From the NCBI GenBank assembly GCA_900315705.1, contig ONAB01000014.1:1-64000 (forward strand): a DNA stretch of 64,000 bases. Direction: 5' to 3'. Shown piece after piece: positions 32,057-41,047 of this stretch (position 1 is its first letter; every line of letters starts with the position of its first letter). Made by a program: the position numbers and the translations under genes. The notes beneath the pieces are model-generated. The model searched no databases and had not been told where the DNA came from. It saw only the letters and a program-made list of their open reading frames with translations. The DNA comes from an uncultured Bacteroidales bacterium. GTDB taxonomy: Bacteria > Bacteroidota > Bacteroidia > Bacteroidales > WCHB1-69.

Positions 32057-33364
32057 ATGAATTTCATCCCTGAAATAGAATTCCAGCCCAAAGAGGTCAT
32101 CCGCCAGTTCCAAGAGGAGAAACTGCGCGAGCATATCGCCTACCTGCAAGCATACTCCCCCTTCTACAAGAGAATGTTCGCCGACCATCACATCAACGTC
32201 GCCAACATCTCGTCGATGAATGACCTCCGGCATCTGCCTTTCACCGACAAGAAGGACCTGCAAATGCACAACTGGGACTTCCTCTGCACGCCCAAGAACC
32301 GGATCATCGACTACATCACCACATCGGGCACCTTAGGCGACCCGGTGACGTTTGCCTGCACCAACAGCGACCTGGAGCGACTGGCCTACAACGAGGCCAT
32401 CTCCTTCGCCTGCGCGGGCCTCAAGCCCGGCAATGTGCTGCAGTTGATGACCACAATGGACAAGCGCTTTATGGCCGGGTTGGCCTATTTTCTCGGGCTC
32501 CGGAAATTAGGGGCCGGCGTCATCCGCGTGGGCAACGGCATCCCCGAACTGCAGTGGGACACCATCGACCGCATCAAACCCGACACGGTGATGTGCATCC
32601 CCTCCTTCATTCTCCGCCTTATTGAGTACGCCGAAGAGCACGGCATCGACTACCGCAACTCCTCCATCAAGCGTATCATCGGCATCGGCGAAGGGCTGCG
32701 CGACCAGCATTTCGAGCTCAACTCCCTGGGCAAGAACATCAAGTCCAAATGGGACGTGGACCTCTTCGCCACCTACTCCTCCACGGAGATGTCGGCCACC
32801 TTCTCGGAATGCGAGTACGGTTGCGGCGGCCATCACCATCCGGAGCTGCTGATTGTGGAGATTATCGGCGACAACGACGAGCCCGTTCCCGACGGGGAGG
32901 TGGGCGAAGTGGTGGTCACCACCCTCGGCGTGGAGGGAATGCCGCTGCTGCGTTTCCGCACCGGCGATATGGCCTGCATCCATCCCGAACCCTGCCGCTG
33001 CGGACGTACCACCTTCCGCATCAGCCCCATTGTGGGACGCAAGAACCATATGATCAAGTACAAGGGCACCACCCTCTATCCGCCCGCCCTCACCGAGGTG
33101 CTCACCAACACCGACTACGTGGAGAACTACTACATCACCATCGACACCAACCCCAACACCGGCACCGACGACGTGACCATCACGATAGGCCTGCGCCATC
33201 AGCCCGGATTCGACGTCGTCAAGGACATCAAGGACCGGTTCCGTGCCAAAGTGCGCGTCGCCCCCAACATCGTGGTGGACGACGTGGAGAACGTGCACAA
33301 GGTGAACTTCCCCGCTATGAGCCGCAAACCCGTCACCCTCATCGACAAAAGAAAGCACGAATAG
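32057..33364 (+). CDS. PaaK-like phenylacetate/aryl-CoA ligase family protein
   Basis: 435 aa. ANL superfamily of the PaaK type: the P-loop-like Y-I-T-T-S-G-T-L-G-D-P-V-T-F (near residue 88), F-A-T-Y-S-S-T-E-M-S, G-E-V-V-V-T-T-L-G-V-E-G-M-P-L-L-R-F-R-T-G-D, and C-terminal G-R-K-N-H-M-I-K-Y-K-G-T-T-L-Y-P-P-A, which matches the lid domain. It activates a carboxylic acid with ATP and transfers it to CoA or a carrier. Its stop codon directly touches the acyltransferase start, so the two may act in sequence: ligase makes an acyl donor, acyltransferase uses it. Substrate acid unknown; a phenylacetate pathway is not visible. Confidence 0.87.
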   Translation: MNFIPEIEFQPKEVIRQFQEEKLREHIAYLQAYSPFYKRMFADHHINVANISSMNDLRHLPFTDKKDLQMHNWDFLCTPKNRIIDYITTSGTLGDPVTFACTNSDLERLAYNEAISFACAGLKPGNVLQLMTTMDKRFMAGLAYFLGLRKLGAGVIRVGNGIPELQWDTIDRIKPDTVMCIPSFILRLIEYAEEHGIDYRNSSIKRIIGIGEGLRDQHFELNSLGKNIKSKWDVDLFATYSSTEMSATFSECEYGCGGHHHPELLIVEIIGDNDEPVPDGEVGEVVVTTLGVEGMPLLRFRTGDMACIHPEPCRCGRTTFRISPIVGRKNHMIKYKGTTLYPPALTEVLTNTDYVENYYITIDTNPNTGTDDVTITIGLRHQPGFDVVKDIKDRFRAKVRVAPNIVVDDVENVHKVNFPAMSRKPVTLIDKRKHE

Positions 33365-34480
33365 ATGTTTGAGGAAACCCGTCCCTATAACGACAGCGAG
33401 ATACCCGCTGCCATTGCCCGTGTGGCGTCCAATCCCTTTTTTGAGACGCTGGTCCGGTACTTGTTCCCCGGCACCTCCGTGGAGGCGTTCCGGCAGGAGT
33501 TTCTCCGCATCACCACCATCGACGAGTTTCAGGAAAAGGTGATGCTGAAAGCTCTGAGGAGCATCGTCCTCCGCACCTGCACCGACTTCACCTGGGAGGG
33601 CTTCAACCTGCTGGATGCCGACCACCGCTACACCTTCATCGCCAACCACCGCGACATCTTGTTGGATGCCGCGCTGTTGCAGGTCATCCTGAACAAGAAT
33701 CATCTCCGCACTTCGGAGATCACCTTCGGCAGCAACCTGATGAAGGGCGACCTTGTCATCGACATCGGCAAGATGAACAAGATGTTCCGCATCGAGCGCG
33801 GGGGCACGGTGCACAGCTTCTACCGGAGCTCGATGGAGGTCTCCTCCTATATGCGTTATGCCCTGTTGGAGAAGGGAGAGTCCACCTGGATAGCCCAGCG
33901 CAATGGGCGCACCAAGGACGGTCGCGACCTGACCGAGAGTGCCGTGCTCAAGATGTTCTCCATCAGCAGTCCCAAGCCCTTCGTGGAGAACCTGGCCGAG
34001 CTGAGCATCACGCCGGTGGCTATCTCCTACGAGTACGAGCCCTGCGACTTCCTGAAGACGCAGGAACTGTACATCTCGCAATACCAGCAGTACATCAAGG
34101 AGCCCGGCGAGGACCTGCACAGCATCTTGCAGGGGGTCACGCAGAAGAAAGGGCAGGTGCATCTGGCCGTCACCCCCACCATCACGGCGGAGGAGCTGGC
34201 CGAGTGCGACCGATACGAGAAGAAACTCAAGTTCGAGCAGCTGGCCAAGCTCATCGACCAGCGCATTTACCGTCATTTCAGGTTATGGAAGACGCATTAT
34301 ATGGCCCACGACCTGCTGTATCAGGACCAGCAGTACGCCGACCGCTACACCCCTGCCGACCTGGACGCCTTCGTCGCCTATATGGAGAGCGGCCTGAAGG
34401 GGCTCACCGGCGAGCGGGAAGAGTTGCGGAGCATCTTCCTGAAGATCTACGCCAACCCGGTGGAGGCGGTTGGTTGTTAG
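33365..34480 (+). CDS. PlsC-like acyltransferase with variant motif spacing
   Basis: 371 aa, no signal peptide. The catalytic stretch is A-N-H-R-D-I-L-L-D (Asn94-His95 to Asp101), giving H-x5-D rather than the usual H-x4-D; this N-H-R-D-I form is one I associate with a Bacteroidota acyltransferase subgroup. W-I-A-Q-R-N-G-R-T-K-D-G near 177 occupies the place of the FPEGTR block. The start ATG follows the ligase stop with no gap. The last codons (V-G-C-stop) lie inside the repeat array that begins at about 34471, so the natural C-terminus may have been altered. Probably acylates a lipid or glycolipid head group at the membrane. Confidence 0.78.
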   Translation: MFEETRPYNDSEIPAAIARVASNPFFETLVRYLFPGTSVEAFRQEFLRITTIDEFQEKVMLKALRSIVLRTCTDFTWEGFNLLDADHRYTFIANHRDILLDAALLQVILNKNHLRTSEITFGSNLMKGDLVIDIGKMNKMFRIERGGTVHSFYRSSMEVSSYMRYALLEKGESTWIAQRNGRTKDGRDLTESAVLKMFSISSPKPFVENLAELSITPVAISYEYEPCDFLKTQELYISQYQQYIKEPGEDLHSILQGVTQKKGQVHLAVTPTITAEELAECDRYEKKLKFEQLAKLIDQRIYRHFRLWKTHYMAHDLLYQDQQYADRYTPADLDAFVAYMESGLKGLTGEREELRSIFLKIYANPVEAVGC

Positions 34481-34578
34481 CTATTGGCTATTGGCTATTA
34501 GCTATTTGTTAGGGCTAAGGGCTAATAGCTAAATGCTAAATGCTAATGGCTAACGGCTAACAGCCAAAAGCTAACAGC
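34471..34578 (+). repeat. Empty palindromic repeat array (TTAGCTATTGGC family)
   Basis: The first part (34471-34513) repeats GCTATTGGCTATTAGC; the second part (34515-34578) repeats GCTAATAGCTAAATGC, i.e. the inverse. It looks like two arms of a four-helix-bundle element joined with no gene between, using the same sequence words as the arms at 44387 and 44911. Confidence 0.75.
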
Positions 34579-34603
34579 AAAAAAAACTTTCACTTTTTTT
34601 CCG

Positions 34604-34611
34604 TATTTTTG
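34604..34611 (+). promoter_or_regulatory. -7 box of obg
   Basis: TATTTTTG followed by CCCGC, 47 bases before the ATG. A small GCGGC/GCCGC hairpin (34626-34640) lies in the leader. Confidence 0.6.
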
Positions 34612-34658
34612 CCCGCGATTACCGTGCGGCTGCGCGCCGCCTATACATTATTATTACT

Positions 34659-35672
34659 ATGCCTGAAGAACAATTCATCGACTACGTCAAGATATTCGCC
34701 CGCTCGGGCAACGGGGGCGGCGGCTCCGCCCACCTGGCACACTACGCCCGCAACCCCAAAGGCGGCCCCGACGGCGGCGACGGCGGCAAGGGCGGCAGCG
34801 TCATCGCCCGCGGCAACCGCAACCTCTGGACCCTCCTACACCTCCGCTACACCAAACACGTGTTCGCCGAAAACGGCAGCTTCGGCCAGAAAAACCAATG
34901 CTTCGGCAAGGACGGCGCCGACGCCGTCATCGAAGTGCCCCTCGGCACCGTCATCAAACACGTGGAGACCGGCGAGACCATCGGCGAGGTGCTCGACGAC
35001 GGCGAGGAACTCGTCATTATGAAAGGCGGCCGCGGCGGACTCGGCAACGTGCACTTCAAGAGTCCCACGATGCAGACCCCGCGCTTCGCCCAACCCGGCG
35101 AACCCGGCACCGAGGGCTGGATCTCCCTCGAACTCAAAGTGCTCGCCGACGTGGGCCTCGTGGGCTTCCCCAACGCCGGCAAGTCCACCCTCATCAGCAA
35201 ACTCTCCAACGCCAAACCCAAAATCGCCAACTACCCCTTCACCACCCTCACCCCCAACCTCGGAATGGTGGCCTACCGCGACTTCCAGTCGTTCGTCATC
35301 GCCGACATCCCCGGCATCATCGAGGGCGCCTCCGAAGGCAAGGGCATCGGCCTGCGCTTCCTGCGCCACATCGAACGCAACTCCGTGCTGCTCTTTATGA
35401 TCCCCGTCATCGGCGAGGAGGGCGTGCGTGGCGCCGACGAGGTCGTCCGCGAATACAAAATCCTCCGGAACGAACTCAACCAGTACAACCCCGAACTGCT
35501 CGACAAGAGCTACCTCGTGGCCCTCACCAAATGCGACGCCGCCACCCCAGAGGAGGTGCAGGCCATTATGAAAGCCCTCCCCGACGATATGCCCGCCATC
35601 GACATTTCCTCCGTCACCGAGTACCACCTCACCGAGCTCAAAGACCTGCTTTGGCTGCGTCTGGACAGCTAA
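34659..35672 (+). CDS. obg: Obg-family GTPase (CgtA)
   Basis: 337 aa. The N-terminal glycine-rich Obg fold (residues ~1-157) shows G-N-G-G-G-G-S, G-G-P-D-G-G-D-G-G-K-G-G and G-G-R-G-G-L-G-N. The G domain has G1 G-F-P-N-A-G-K-S-T, the switch Y-P-F-T-T-L-x-P-N-L-G, G3 D-I-P-G-I-I-E-G-A and G4 T-K-C-D. The C-terminal Obg-specific extension is absent, as is usual in Bacteroidota. It is an essential GTPase that binds the 50S subunit during late ribosome assembly and links to stress control. It starts shortly after the empty repeat array, which therefore borders its promoter. Confidence 0.97.
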   Translation: MPEEQFIDYVKIFARSGNGGGGSAHLAHYARNPKGGPDGGDGGKGGSVIARGNRNLWTLLHLRYTKHVFAENGSFGQKNQCFGKDGADAVIEVPLGTVIKHVETGETIGEVLDDGEELVIMKGGRGGLGNVHFKSPTMQTPRFAQPGEPGTEGWISLELKVLADVGLVGFPNAGKSTLISKLSNAKPKIANYPFTTLTPNLGMVAYRDFQSFVIADIPGIIEGASEGKGIGLRFLRHIERNSVLLFMIPVIGEEGVRGADEVVREYKILRNELNQYNPELLDKSYLVALTKCDAATPEEVQAIMKALPDDMPAIDISSVTEYHLTELKDLLWLRLDS

Positions 35673-35846
35673 AACGCCACCACACCCTCATAAGCCGAAC
35701 TGAAACCCAAAAGACAATCATCATACAAGATGAAAAAATGAGAAGAAAGGCAATTGCAAAAATATTGATTTACTTGTAGTTACAAATCGTATCGCCTTTT
35801 TATGAAAAAAAATATGTTTTCAACATCGGGATATTGAAAAAAAGTG

Positions 35847-35854
35847 TATTTTTG
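35847..35854 (+). promoter_or_regulatory. -7 box of rpmG
   Basis: TATTTTTG followed by CAGCC, 35 bases before the ATG. Confidence 0.6.
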
Positions 35855-35889
35855 CAGCCTCAAAAAATTAAACGAAAGCAAAGAGAAAA

Positions 35890-36078
35890 ATGGCAAAGAA
35901 AGTTAAAGAAGCTCGTCAACAAGTCATCTTAGAATGCACGGAGCAAAAGGCAAGTGGCGTGCCTGGTATTTCCAGATATATTACGACCAAGAACAGAAAG
36001 AACACGCCCGACAGATTGGAACTGATGAAATACAATCCCTATCTGAAACGTATGACCTTACACAAAGAAGTTAAATAA
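35890..36078 (+). CDS. rpmG: 50S ribosomal protein L33
   Basis: 62 aa. Begins [18 protein letters not shown], contains [14 protein letters not shown] and ends [14 protein letters not shown], the L33 signature. The zinc-binding Cys pairs of C+ L33 are absent, so this is a zinc-free form. In many Bacteroidota rpmB (L28) precedes it; here the gene has its own promoter and no L28 is next to it. A DUF4295 gene follows 22 bp downstream. Confidence 0.95.
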   Translation: MAKKVKEARQQVILECTEQKASGVPGISRYITTKNRKNTPDRLELMKYNPYLKRMTLHKEVK

Positions 36079-36100
36079 CAAACAATAAAAACACAAAAAG

Positions 36101-36256
36101 ATGGCAAAGAAGGTTGTTGCAACATTGAAAAAACAAGGTGGCGTCACTTACACCAGAGTTGTGAAGATGGAACGCTCACCGAAGACCGGTGCCTACACGT
36201 TCAAAGAAGCTGTTGTAGAGTCCACCGCTGTGAAAGACTTTTTGGCTAAAAAGTAA
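36101..36256 (+). CDS. DUF4295 small basic protein, probably ribosome-associated
   Basis: 51 aa, starting M-A-K-K-V-V-A-T-L-K-K-Q-G-G-V and ending A-V-K-D-F-L-A-K-K. Basic and conserved directly after L33 in Bacteroidota (DUF4295). I recall a Bacteroidota-specific ribosomal protein called bL38 described from a ribosome structure in this phylum; I believe this family corresponds to it but could not verify that here. It shares the L33 transcript (22-bp gap) and is followed by a strong terminator. Confidence 0.85.
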   Translation: MAKKVVATLKKQGGVTYTRVVKMERSPKTGAYTFKEAVVESTAVKDFLAKK

Positions 36257-36279
36257 TATTTTGTTTTCATGGTTGAAAG

Positions 36280-36306
36280 AAGGTGCCCCACAAGGGCGCC
36301 TTTTTT
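36280..36306 (+). terminator. Rho-independent terminator after rpmG-DUF4295
   Basis: Stem AAGGTGCCC / GGGCGCCTT (one G-T pair), 5-base loop CACAA, then a T run; 23 bp after the DUF4295 stop. Confidence 0.85.
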
Positions 36307-36332
36307 CGTTTTGGAGTTTGCCCTATTTTTAC

Positions 36333-36340
36333 TATTTTTG
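36333..36340 (+). promoter_or_regulatory. -7 box of the lipoprotein gene
   Basis: TATTTTTG followed by CGCC, 34 bases before the ATG at 36375. Confidence 0.55.
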
Positions 36341-36374
36341 CGCCATCATTTTCTCACACTAAAATTTACCGATT

Positions 36375-37019
36375 ATGAAGAAGACACTTTTACCTCTTGT
36401 TTTGCTGGCGCTCACCCTGCTCTTCACCTCCTGCGACAACGGCATCAACGGGCTGCTCGAGCTCTTCACCGGCGACGCCACCTCCGTAGTCAACGGCGAC
36501 TCGGAAGACAAATACACCTCCAGCATCATTATGTTCAACGAGAATAGCGACCCCACCTACGCCATCGGCCTGGCCACGGCGATGGACGTCACCGAGTTGG
36601 TACACATCTCCGGCGTCAAGGATCTTGAATTCCCGTTCCTCACCTATCGGTTGGTGCACAACAACCTGTCGGCCAACACCAGACTCGAAGTCAACAACAC
36701 CCTCACCGAGGAGGATCTCGTGGACTTTGACTATCGGAGCCTGCTCAGCGGCAAGTTCGCCAACAACCAGGTGGTGGGCATCGCCAAGACCCCCACACTC
36801 TTCTACGTGATGAAGAGCGGCAGCATCACCGTCACCAAAGTCAAGGACACCAAGGTGGAAGGCACCTACGCGGGCGATGCCTACGTCATCAACCTGGAGA
36901 ACACCCCGATGCTGTCGGATCAGACGGTACCCATCAGCGGCTCCTTCAGCAGCAAGGTCATCCCGATGATGGACTGGTTGCTCAAGTTACAAGAGGAAGA
37001 AGTTTTAGCGGAAGAATAA
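36375..37019 (+). CDS. Lipoprotein of unknown function
   Basis: 214 aa with a lipoprotein signal (MKKTLLPLVLLALTLLFTSC, Cys 20). The mature domain is mixed alpha/beta with N-E-N-S-D-P-T-Y-A-I-G-L-A-T-A-M-D near 55 and no motif I can assign. It precedes a lipoprotein S9 peptidase by 10 bp on the same strand, so both are likely placed in the envelope from one transcript. No T9SS signal. Confidence 0.7.
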   Translation: MKKTLLPLVLLALTLLFTSCDNGINGLLELFTGDATSVVNGDSEDKYTSSIIMFNENSDPTYAIGLATAMDVTELVHISGVKDLEFPFLTYRLVHNNLSANTRLEVNNTLTEEDLVDFDYRSLLSGKFANNQVVGIAKTPTLFYVMKSGSITVTKVKDTKVEGTYAGDAYVINLENTPMLSDQTVPISGSFSSKVIPMMDWLLKLQEEEVLAEE

Positions 37020-37029
37020 ACACCTGAAT

Positions 37030-39144
37030 ATGAAAAAGATATTTATCGCATTTGCTTCGCTGCTCCTGATTTGCGGCTGCACAAAGAAACAAGACACCAA
37101 CTGCGTGAACATCATCGGGAAACCCGATATCCAAGTGCAAGACGGCCGTTTCACCCCGGAGGTGATGTGGGCACTGGGCAAGATGGGAGAGAAAACCGTC
37201 TCCCCCGACGGCAAACAGATCGCCTACACCGTCACGTACTACAATATGGACGAGAACAAGGGCAATGCCGAGATATACCTCATCCCTGCCGAGGGCGGTG
37301 AGGCCACCCAGCTCACCAAGACCGCCGAGAGCGAGTTCAACCTCGTATGGAAAGATGACAAGACCCTGCTCTTCTGCCGCGACAACAACATTATGTCGAT
37401 GGACGTGAAATCCAAAAAGGAGAAGACGCTTGCCAGCGATGTGGAGCCTGGCGGCATCGAGGGCTTCAAACTCGCCCCCGACGGCAAGAGCATCGTCTAT
37501 ATCTCCACCAAAGCCGTGACGCGTCCCAACCACCTCGAGAAGCTGTACGCCGGCCTCGACAAGACCACCGGCCGCATCAACGAGGACCTGATGTACCGCC
37601 ACTGGGACGACTGGGTGGACTACTATCCCCAGATCTTCCTGGCCCAGTTCGACGGCAAGAAGGTGGATGTGAAAAATGCCGTCTGCATCATCGACAGCAC
37701 CTTCGAGTGCCCGATGCGCCCGTGGGGCGGCGTGGAACAGTACAACTACAGTCCCGACAGCAAGAAAATCGCCTACACCTGCCGCAAGAAGACCGGCAAA
37801 GACTACGCGCTTTCCACCAACAGCGACATATTCCTGTATGACATTGACAACAAGACCGTCAAGAACCTCAGCGAGGGCGTGATGGGCTACGACCAGAACC
37901 CCGTGTTCAGCCACGACGGCAAGATGATTGCCTGGGAGAGTATGGAACGCGACGGCTGCGAAAGCGACCAGCTCCGCCTGATGGTGATGGACCTCGCCAC
38001 CGGCGAACGCACCAATATGTCGGAGAACTTCGACTACAACTTCACCGGCATCAGCTGGAGCGACAACGACCAGGAGATCCTGGGCGTGGTGAACTACCGC
38101 GGTATGGACGAGATTTTCGCCTGCAACCGCGCCACCAAGGAGTTCCGCCAGATCACGCACGGATACCACGACATCCACGGCTTTGAGCTGGTGAACGGCA
38201 AGCTCTACGCCGACCAGGTATCGATGCAGTACCCCGCTGAAATCTATGTCTATAACCTCAACGACGACAAAGCCGACGGCAAGAAGATTTCCGCCATCAA
38301 CGACGACATCCTGTCGCAAGTGCGGATGGGCAAGGTGGAGGAGCACTGGATCAAGACCGTGGACGGCAAGGATATGCTCACCTGGCTGATTTATCCTTAC
38401 AACTACGACAGCACGAAGACCTACCCTGCCCTGCTCTATTGCGAGGGCGGTCCGCAATCGATGGTGAGCCAGTTCTGGAGCACGCGCTGGAACTTTATGG
38501 TGATGAGCGGCGCCGAATACTTCATCATCGCACCCAACCGCAGAGGCACGATCGGCTTCGGCACGGATTGGTGCGAGGCCATCAGCGGCGACTACGGCGG
38601 ACTCTGTATGCAGGACTATATGCGCGCTGCCGACTATTTCACCGACAATGTGAAACAGATCGACAAGGAGCGCCTGGGTGCCTGCGGTGCCAGCTTCGGC
38701 GGATTCAGCGTCTATTGGCTCGCCGGCCACAACTACGACGTGCCCGGTTACAAAGACGGCCGTCGCCTCAAAGCGCTCCTAGCACACAACGGTATGTTCA
38801 ACTTCGAGCAGCAATATCTTGAAACAGAAGAGCTTTGGTTTGAGAACTGGGATATCGGCGGACCTTACTGGGATTGGAACAACCCGCAGGTCAAGAAGAG
38901 CTACAGTTTTTCGCCTCACCTGTATGTTGACAAGTGGAATGCGCCCATCTGCGTCATTCACAGCGAGTTCGACTTCCGCATCGTGGCCTCCCAGGGTATG
39001 GCCGCCTACAACGCCGCCAAGCTGCGCGGTCTGGAGGCCCGTTACCTCTACTTCCCAGACGAGACGCACTGGGTGCTGAAACCGCAGAACAGCCTGTTGT
39101 GGCACCGCAATTTCATCGACTGGTTCGACTCGCACCTCAAATAA
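37030..39144 (+). CDS. Lipoprotein S9-family (prolyl oligopeptidase-type) peptidase
   Basis: 704 aa. Lipoprotein signal M-K-K-I-F-I-A-F-A-S-L-L-L-I-C-G-C (Cys 15 or 17). The N-terminal ~400 residues form a WD/beta-propeller-like domain (repeated S-P-D-G/S-K stretches). The catalytic domain shows L-L-Y-C-E-G-G-P-Q near 480, G-A-S-F-G-G-F with Ser555, H-S-E-F-D-F-R-I with Asp648 and D-E-T-H-W-V with His680, the serine-peptidase triad of S9 enzymes such as DPP-type and acylaminoacyl peptidases. It would remove dipeptides or act on short peptides in the periplasm or on the surface, fitting an asaccharolytic, peptide-using lifestyle suggested by the C10 peptidase, PepD and HutU. Confidence 0.93.
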   Translation: MKKIFIAFASLLLICGCTKKQDTNCVNIIGKPDIQVQDGRFTPEVMWALGKMGEKTVSPDGKQIAYTVTYYNMDENKGNAEIYLIPAEGGEATQLTKTAESEFNLVWKDDKTLLFCRDNNIMSMDVKSKKEKTLASDVEPGGIEGFKLAPDGKSIVYISTKAVTRPNHLEKLYAGLDKTTGRINEDLMYRHWDDWVDYYPQIFLAQFDGKKVDVKNAVCIIDSTFECPMRPWGGVEQYNYSPDSKKIAYTCRKKTGKDYALSTNSDIFLYDIDNKTVKNLSEGVMGYDQNPVFSHDGKMIAWESMERDGCESDQLRLMVMDLATGERTNMSENFDYNFTGISWSDNDQEILGVVNYRGMDEIFACNRATKEFRQITHGYHDIHGFELVNGKLYADQVSMQYPAEIYVYNLNDDKADGKKISAINDDILSQVRMGKVEEHWIKTVDGKDMLTWLIYPYNYDSTKTYPALLYCEGGPQSMVSQFWSTRWNFMVMSGAEYFIIAPNRRGTIGFGTDWCEAISGDYGGLCMQDYMRAADYFTDNVKQIDKERLGACGASFGGFSVYWLAGHNYDVPGYKDGRRLKALLAHNGMFNFEQQYLETEELWFENWDIGGPYWDWNNPQVKKSYSFSPHLYVDKWNAPICVIHSEFDFRIVASQGMAAYNAAKLRGLEARYLYFPDETHWVLKPQNSLLWHRNFIDWFDSHLK

Positions 39145-39155
39145 AAACAAACACT

Positions 39156-40115
39156 ATGGGATTTTTTTCAATCTTTTCAAAAGAAAAAAAACAGGAATTA
39201 GACCAAGGTCTCCAGAAATCTAAGGAGAGCTTTTTCGCGAAACTGGCCAAGTCGGTCGTCGGCAAGTCGAAGGTTGACGACGACGTGCTCGACAATCTGG
39301 AGGAGGTGCTGGTCACTTCCGATGTCGGGGTGGAGACCACCCTGCGCATCATCGAGCGCATCGAGGCGCGGGTTTCGCGCGACAAATACATCGGCACCGA
39401 GCAGCTCAACACCATCCTCAAGGAGGAGATTGCGGGGCTGCTGCTGGAGAACGACCTGGAGAAGGTCAACGACTTTGTCGTCCCCGAGATGGATACGCCC
39501 TACATCATCCTGGTGGTGGGCGTGAACGGTGTGGGCAAGACCACCACCATCGGCAAGTTGGCCTATCAGTTCAAGAAGAAGGGCTACAATGTGATGTTGG
39601 GAGCTGCCGACACGTTCCGTGCCGCGGCCATCGAGCAGTTGGAGGAGTGGGCGAAGCGCGCCGACGTGCCCATCGTGACCCAGAAGATGGGTGCCGACCC
39701 CGCCGCCGTGGCCTACGACACCGTGGCCTCCGCCATCGCCCGCAAGAGCGACGTGGTGCTCATCGACACGGCCGGGCGTCTGCACAACAAGACCAACCTG
39801 ATGAACGAGCTGGTGAAGATCAAGAACGTCATCCGCAAGCTGGTGCCCGAGGGACCGCACGAGGTGATGCTGGTTCTGGACGGCTCCACCGGCCAGAACG
39901 CCTTCGAGCAGGCGCGCCAGTTCAGCGCCGCCACGGAGGTCTCCACCCTGGCCATCACCAAGCTCGACGGCACCGCCAAGGGCGGCGTGGTCATCGGCAT
40001 CTCCGACCAGTTCAAGATTCCCATCAAGTACATCGGCGTGGGCGAGAAAATCGACCAATTGCAAGTCTTCAACCGTATGGAGTTTGTGGACTCCCTGTTC
40101 CCTGACAACTGGTAG
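39156..40115 (+). CDS. ftsY: Signal recognition particle receptor FtsY
   Basis: 319 aa from the ATG at 39156 (M-G-F-F-S-I-F-S-K-E-K); an open frame further upstream merely overlaps the peptidase gene. The NG domain is complete: V-V-G-V-N-G-V-G-K-T-T-T-I-G-K (G1), A-A-D-T-F-R-A-A-A, V-L-I-D-T-A-G-R-L-H-N-K (G3), T-K-L-D-G-T-A-K-G-G (G4/G5). The acidic A domain is almost absent, as often in Bacteroidota. Docks SRP-ribosome complexes at the membrane for co-translational insertion. It begins 11 bp after the S9 peptidase gene and is followed by ispH 3 bp later. Confidence 0.97.
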   Translation: MGFFSIFSKEKKQELDQGLQKSKESFFAKLAKSVVGKSKVDDDVLDNLEEVLVTSDVGVETTLRIIERIEARVSRDKYIGTEQLNTILKEEIAGLLLENDLEKVNDFVVPEMDTPYIILVVGVNGVGKTTTIGKLAYQFKKKGYNVMLGAADTFRAAAIEQLEEWAKRADVPIVTQKMGADPAAVAYDTVASAIARKSDVVLIDTAGRLHNKTNLMNELVKIKNVIRKLVPEGPHEVMLVLDGSTGQNAFEQARQFSAATEVSTLAITKLDGTAKGGVVIGISDQFKIPIKYIGVGEKIDQLQVFNRMEFVDSLFPDNW

Positions 40116-40118
40116 GCT

Positions 40119-40994
40119 ATGCGCATCACGATCGATGAGAACTCGGGATTCTGCTTCGGCGTCATCCACGCCATCCGCACGGCGGAGGAGTACCTGCAGG
40201 CCCATCACACCCTCTACTGTCTGGGCGACATCGTGCACAACAACGAAGAGGTGAAGCGTCTCACTGACATCGGCCTGCGGGTAATCACGCCCGAGCAGTT
40301 CCGCACACTGCACGACACCACGGTGCTCATCCGCGCGCACGGCGAGCCGCCCGAGACCTACCGCATCGCCCGCGAGAACCGCATCATCCTCATCGATGCC
40401 ACCTGCCCCGTGGTGCTCAAGCTGCAGCAGCGCATCCACGACTTCCACCTGTCGCCCGAAAACCGCGACAAGCAAATCCTCATTTTCGGCAAGAAGGGCC
40501 ACGCCGAGGTGGTCGGGCTGATGGGACAGGCCGACAACCAGGTGCTGGTCATCTCCTCCTTTGAGGAAATCGACAAAATCGACTACAGCCGTCCGGCGAT
40601 GCTCTACTCGCAGACCACCCAGAGTCTGGAGGACTACTACCGTCTCATCGACTGCATCCAAAGCCGCTACGACGCCTGCGGCCACGGCGAGATGTTCCAT
40701 TACGCCGACACCATCTGCCGCAAGGTGGCCAACCGTGCGGCGCAGATCACGGAGTTCGCCCGCCAGCACGACGCCATCCTCTTCGTGTCGGGCGAGAAGA
40801 GTTCCAACGGCCTTTACCTATATGATGTATGCCGCAAGGCCAACCCGAACACCCATCTGGTCTCGCACGTGAGCCAGTTGGAGGGGCTGCCGCTCGAAGG
40901 GATGGACAGTGTGGGCATCTGCGGGGCCACTTCCACCCCGATGTGGTTGATGGAGGAGTTCAAGGCCAAGCTGGAAGCCAAAGAAAAATCGTAA
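40119..40994 (+). CDS. ispH: 4-hydroxy-3-methylbut-2-enyl diphosphate reductase
   Basis: 291 aa. LytB/IspH: N-S-G-F-C-F-G-V (Cys 12), R-A-H-G-E-P, D-A-T-C-P-V-V and a third Cys in D-T-I-C-R-K-V-A-N-R, the three cysteines that hold the [4Fe-4S] cluster, then C-G-A-T-S-T-P-M-W at the end. Last step of the methylerythritol phosphate route to isopentenyl diphosphate. Starts 3 bp after ftsY, so co-transcribed. Confidence 0.97.
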   Translation: MRITIDENSGFCFGVIHAIRTAEEYLQAHHTLYCLGDIVHNNEEVKRLTDIGLRVITPEQFRTLHDTTVLIRAHGEPPETYRIARENRIILIDATCPVVLKLQQRIHDFHLSPENRDKQILIFGKKGHAEVVGLMGQADNQVLVISSFEEIDKIDYSRPAMLYSQTTQSLEDYYRLIDCIQSRYDACGHGEMFHYADTICRKVANRAAQITEFARQHDAILFVSGEKSSNGLYLYDVCRKANPNTHLVSHVSQLEGLPLEGMDSVGICGATSTPMWLMEEFKAKLEAKEKS

Positions 40995-41023
40995 CAAAGG
41001 ACAGAAAATATGCAAGAAAATCA

Positions 41024-41031
41024 TATCTTTG
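41024..41031 (+). promoter_or_regulatory. -7 box of the Na/Pi symporter gene
   Basis: TATCTTTG followed by CAGC, 16 bases before the ATG at 41048. Confidence 0.6.
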
Positions 41032-41047
41032 CAGCGCAATAAAAAAT

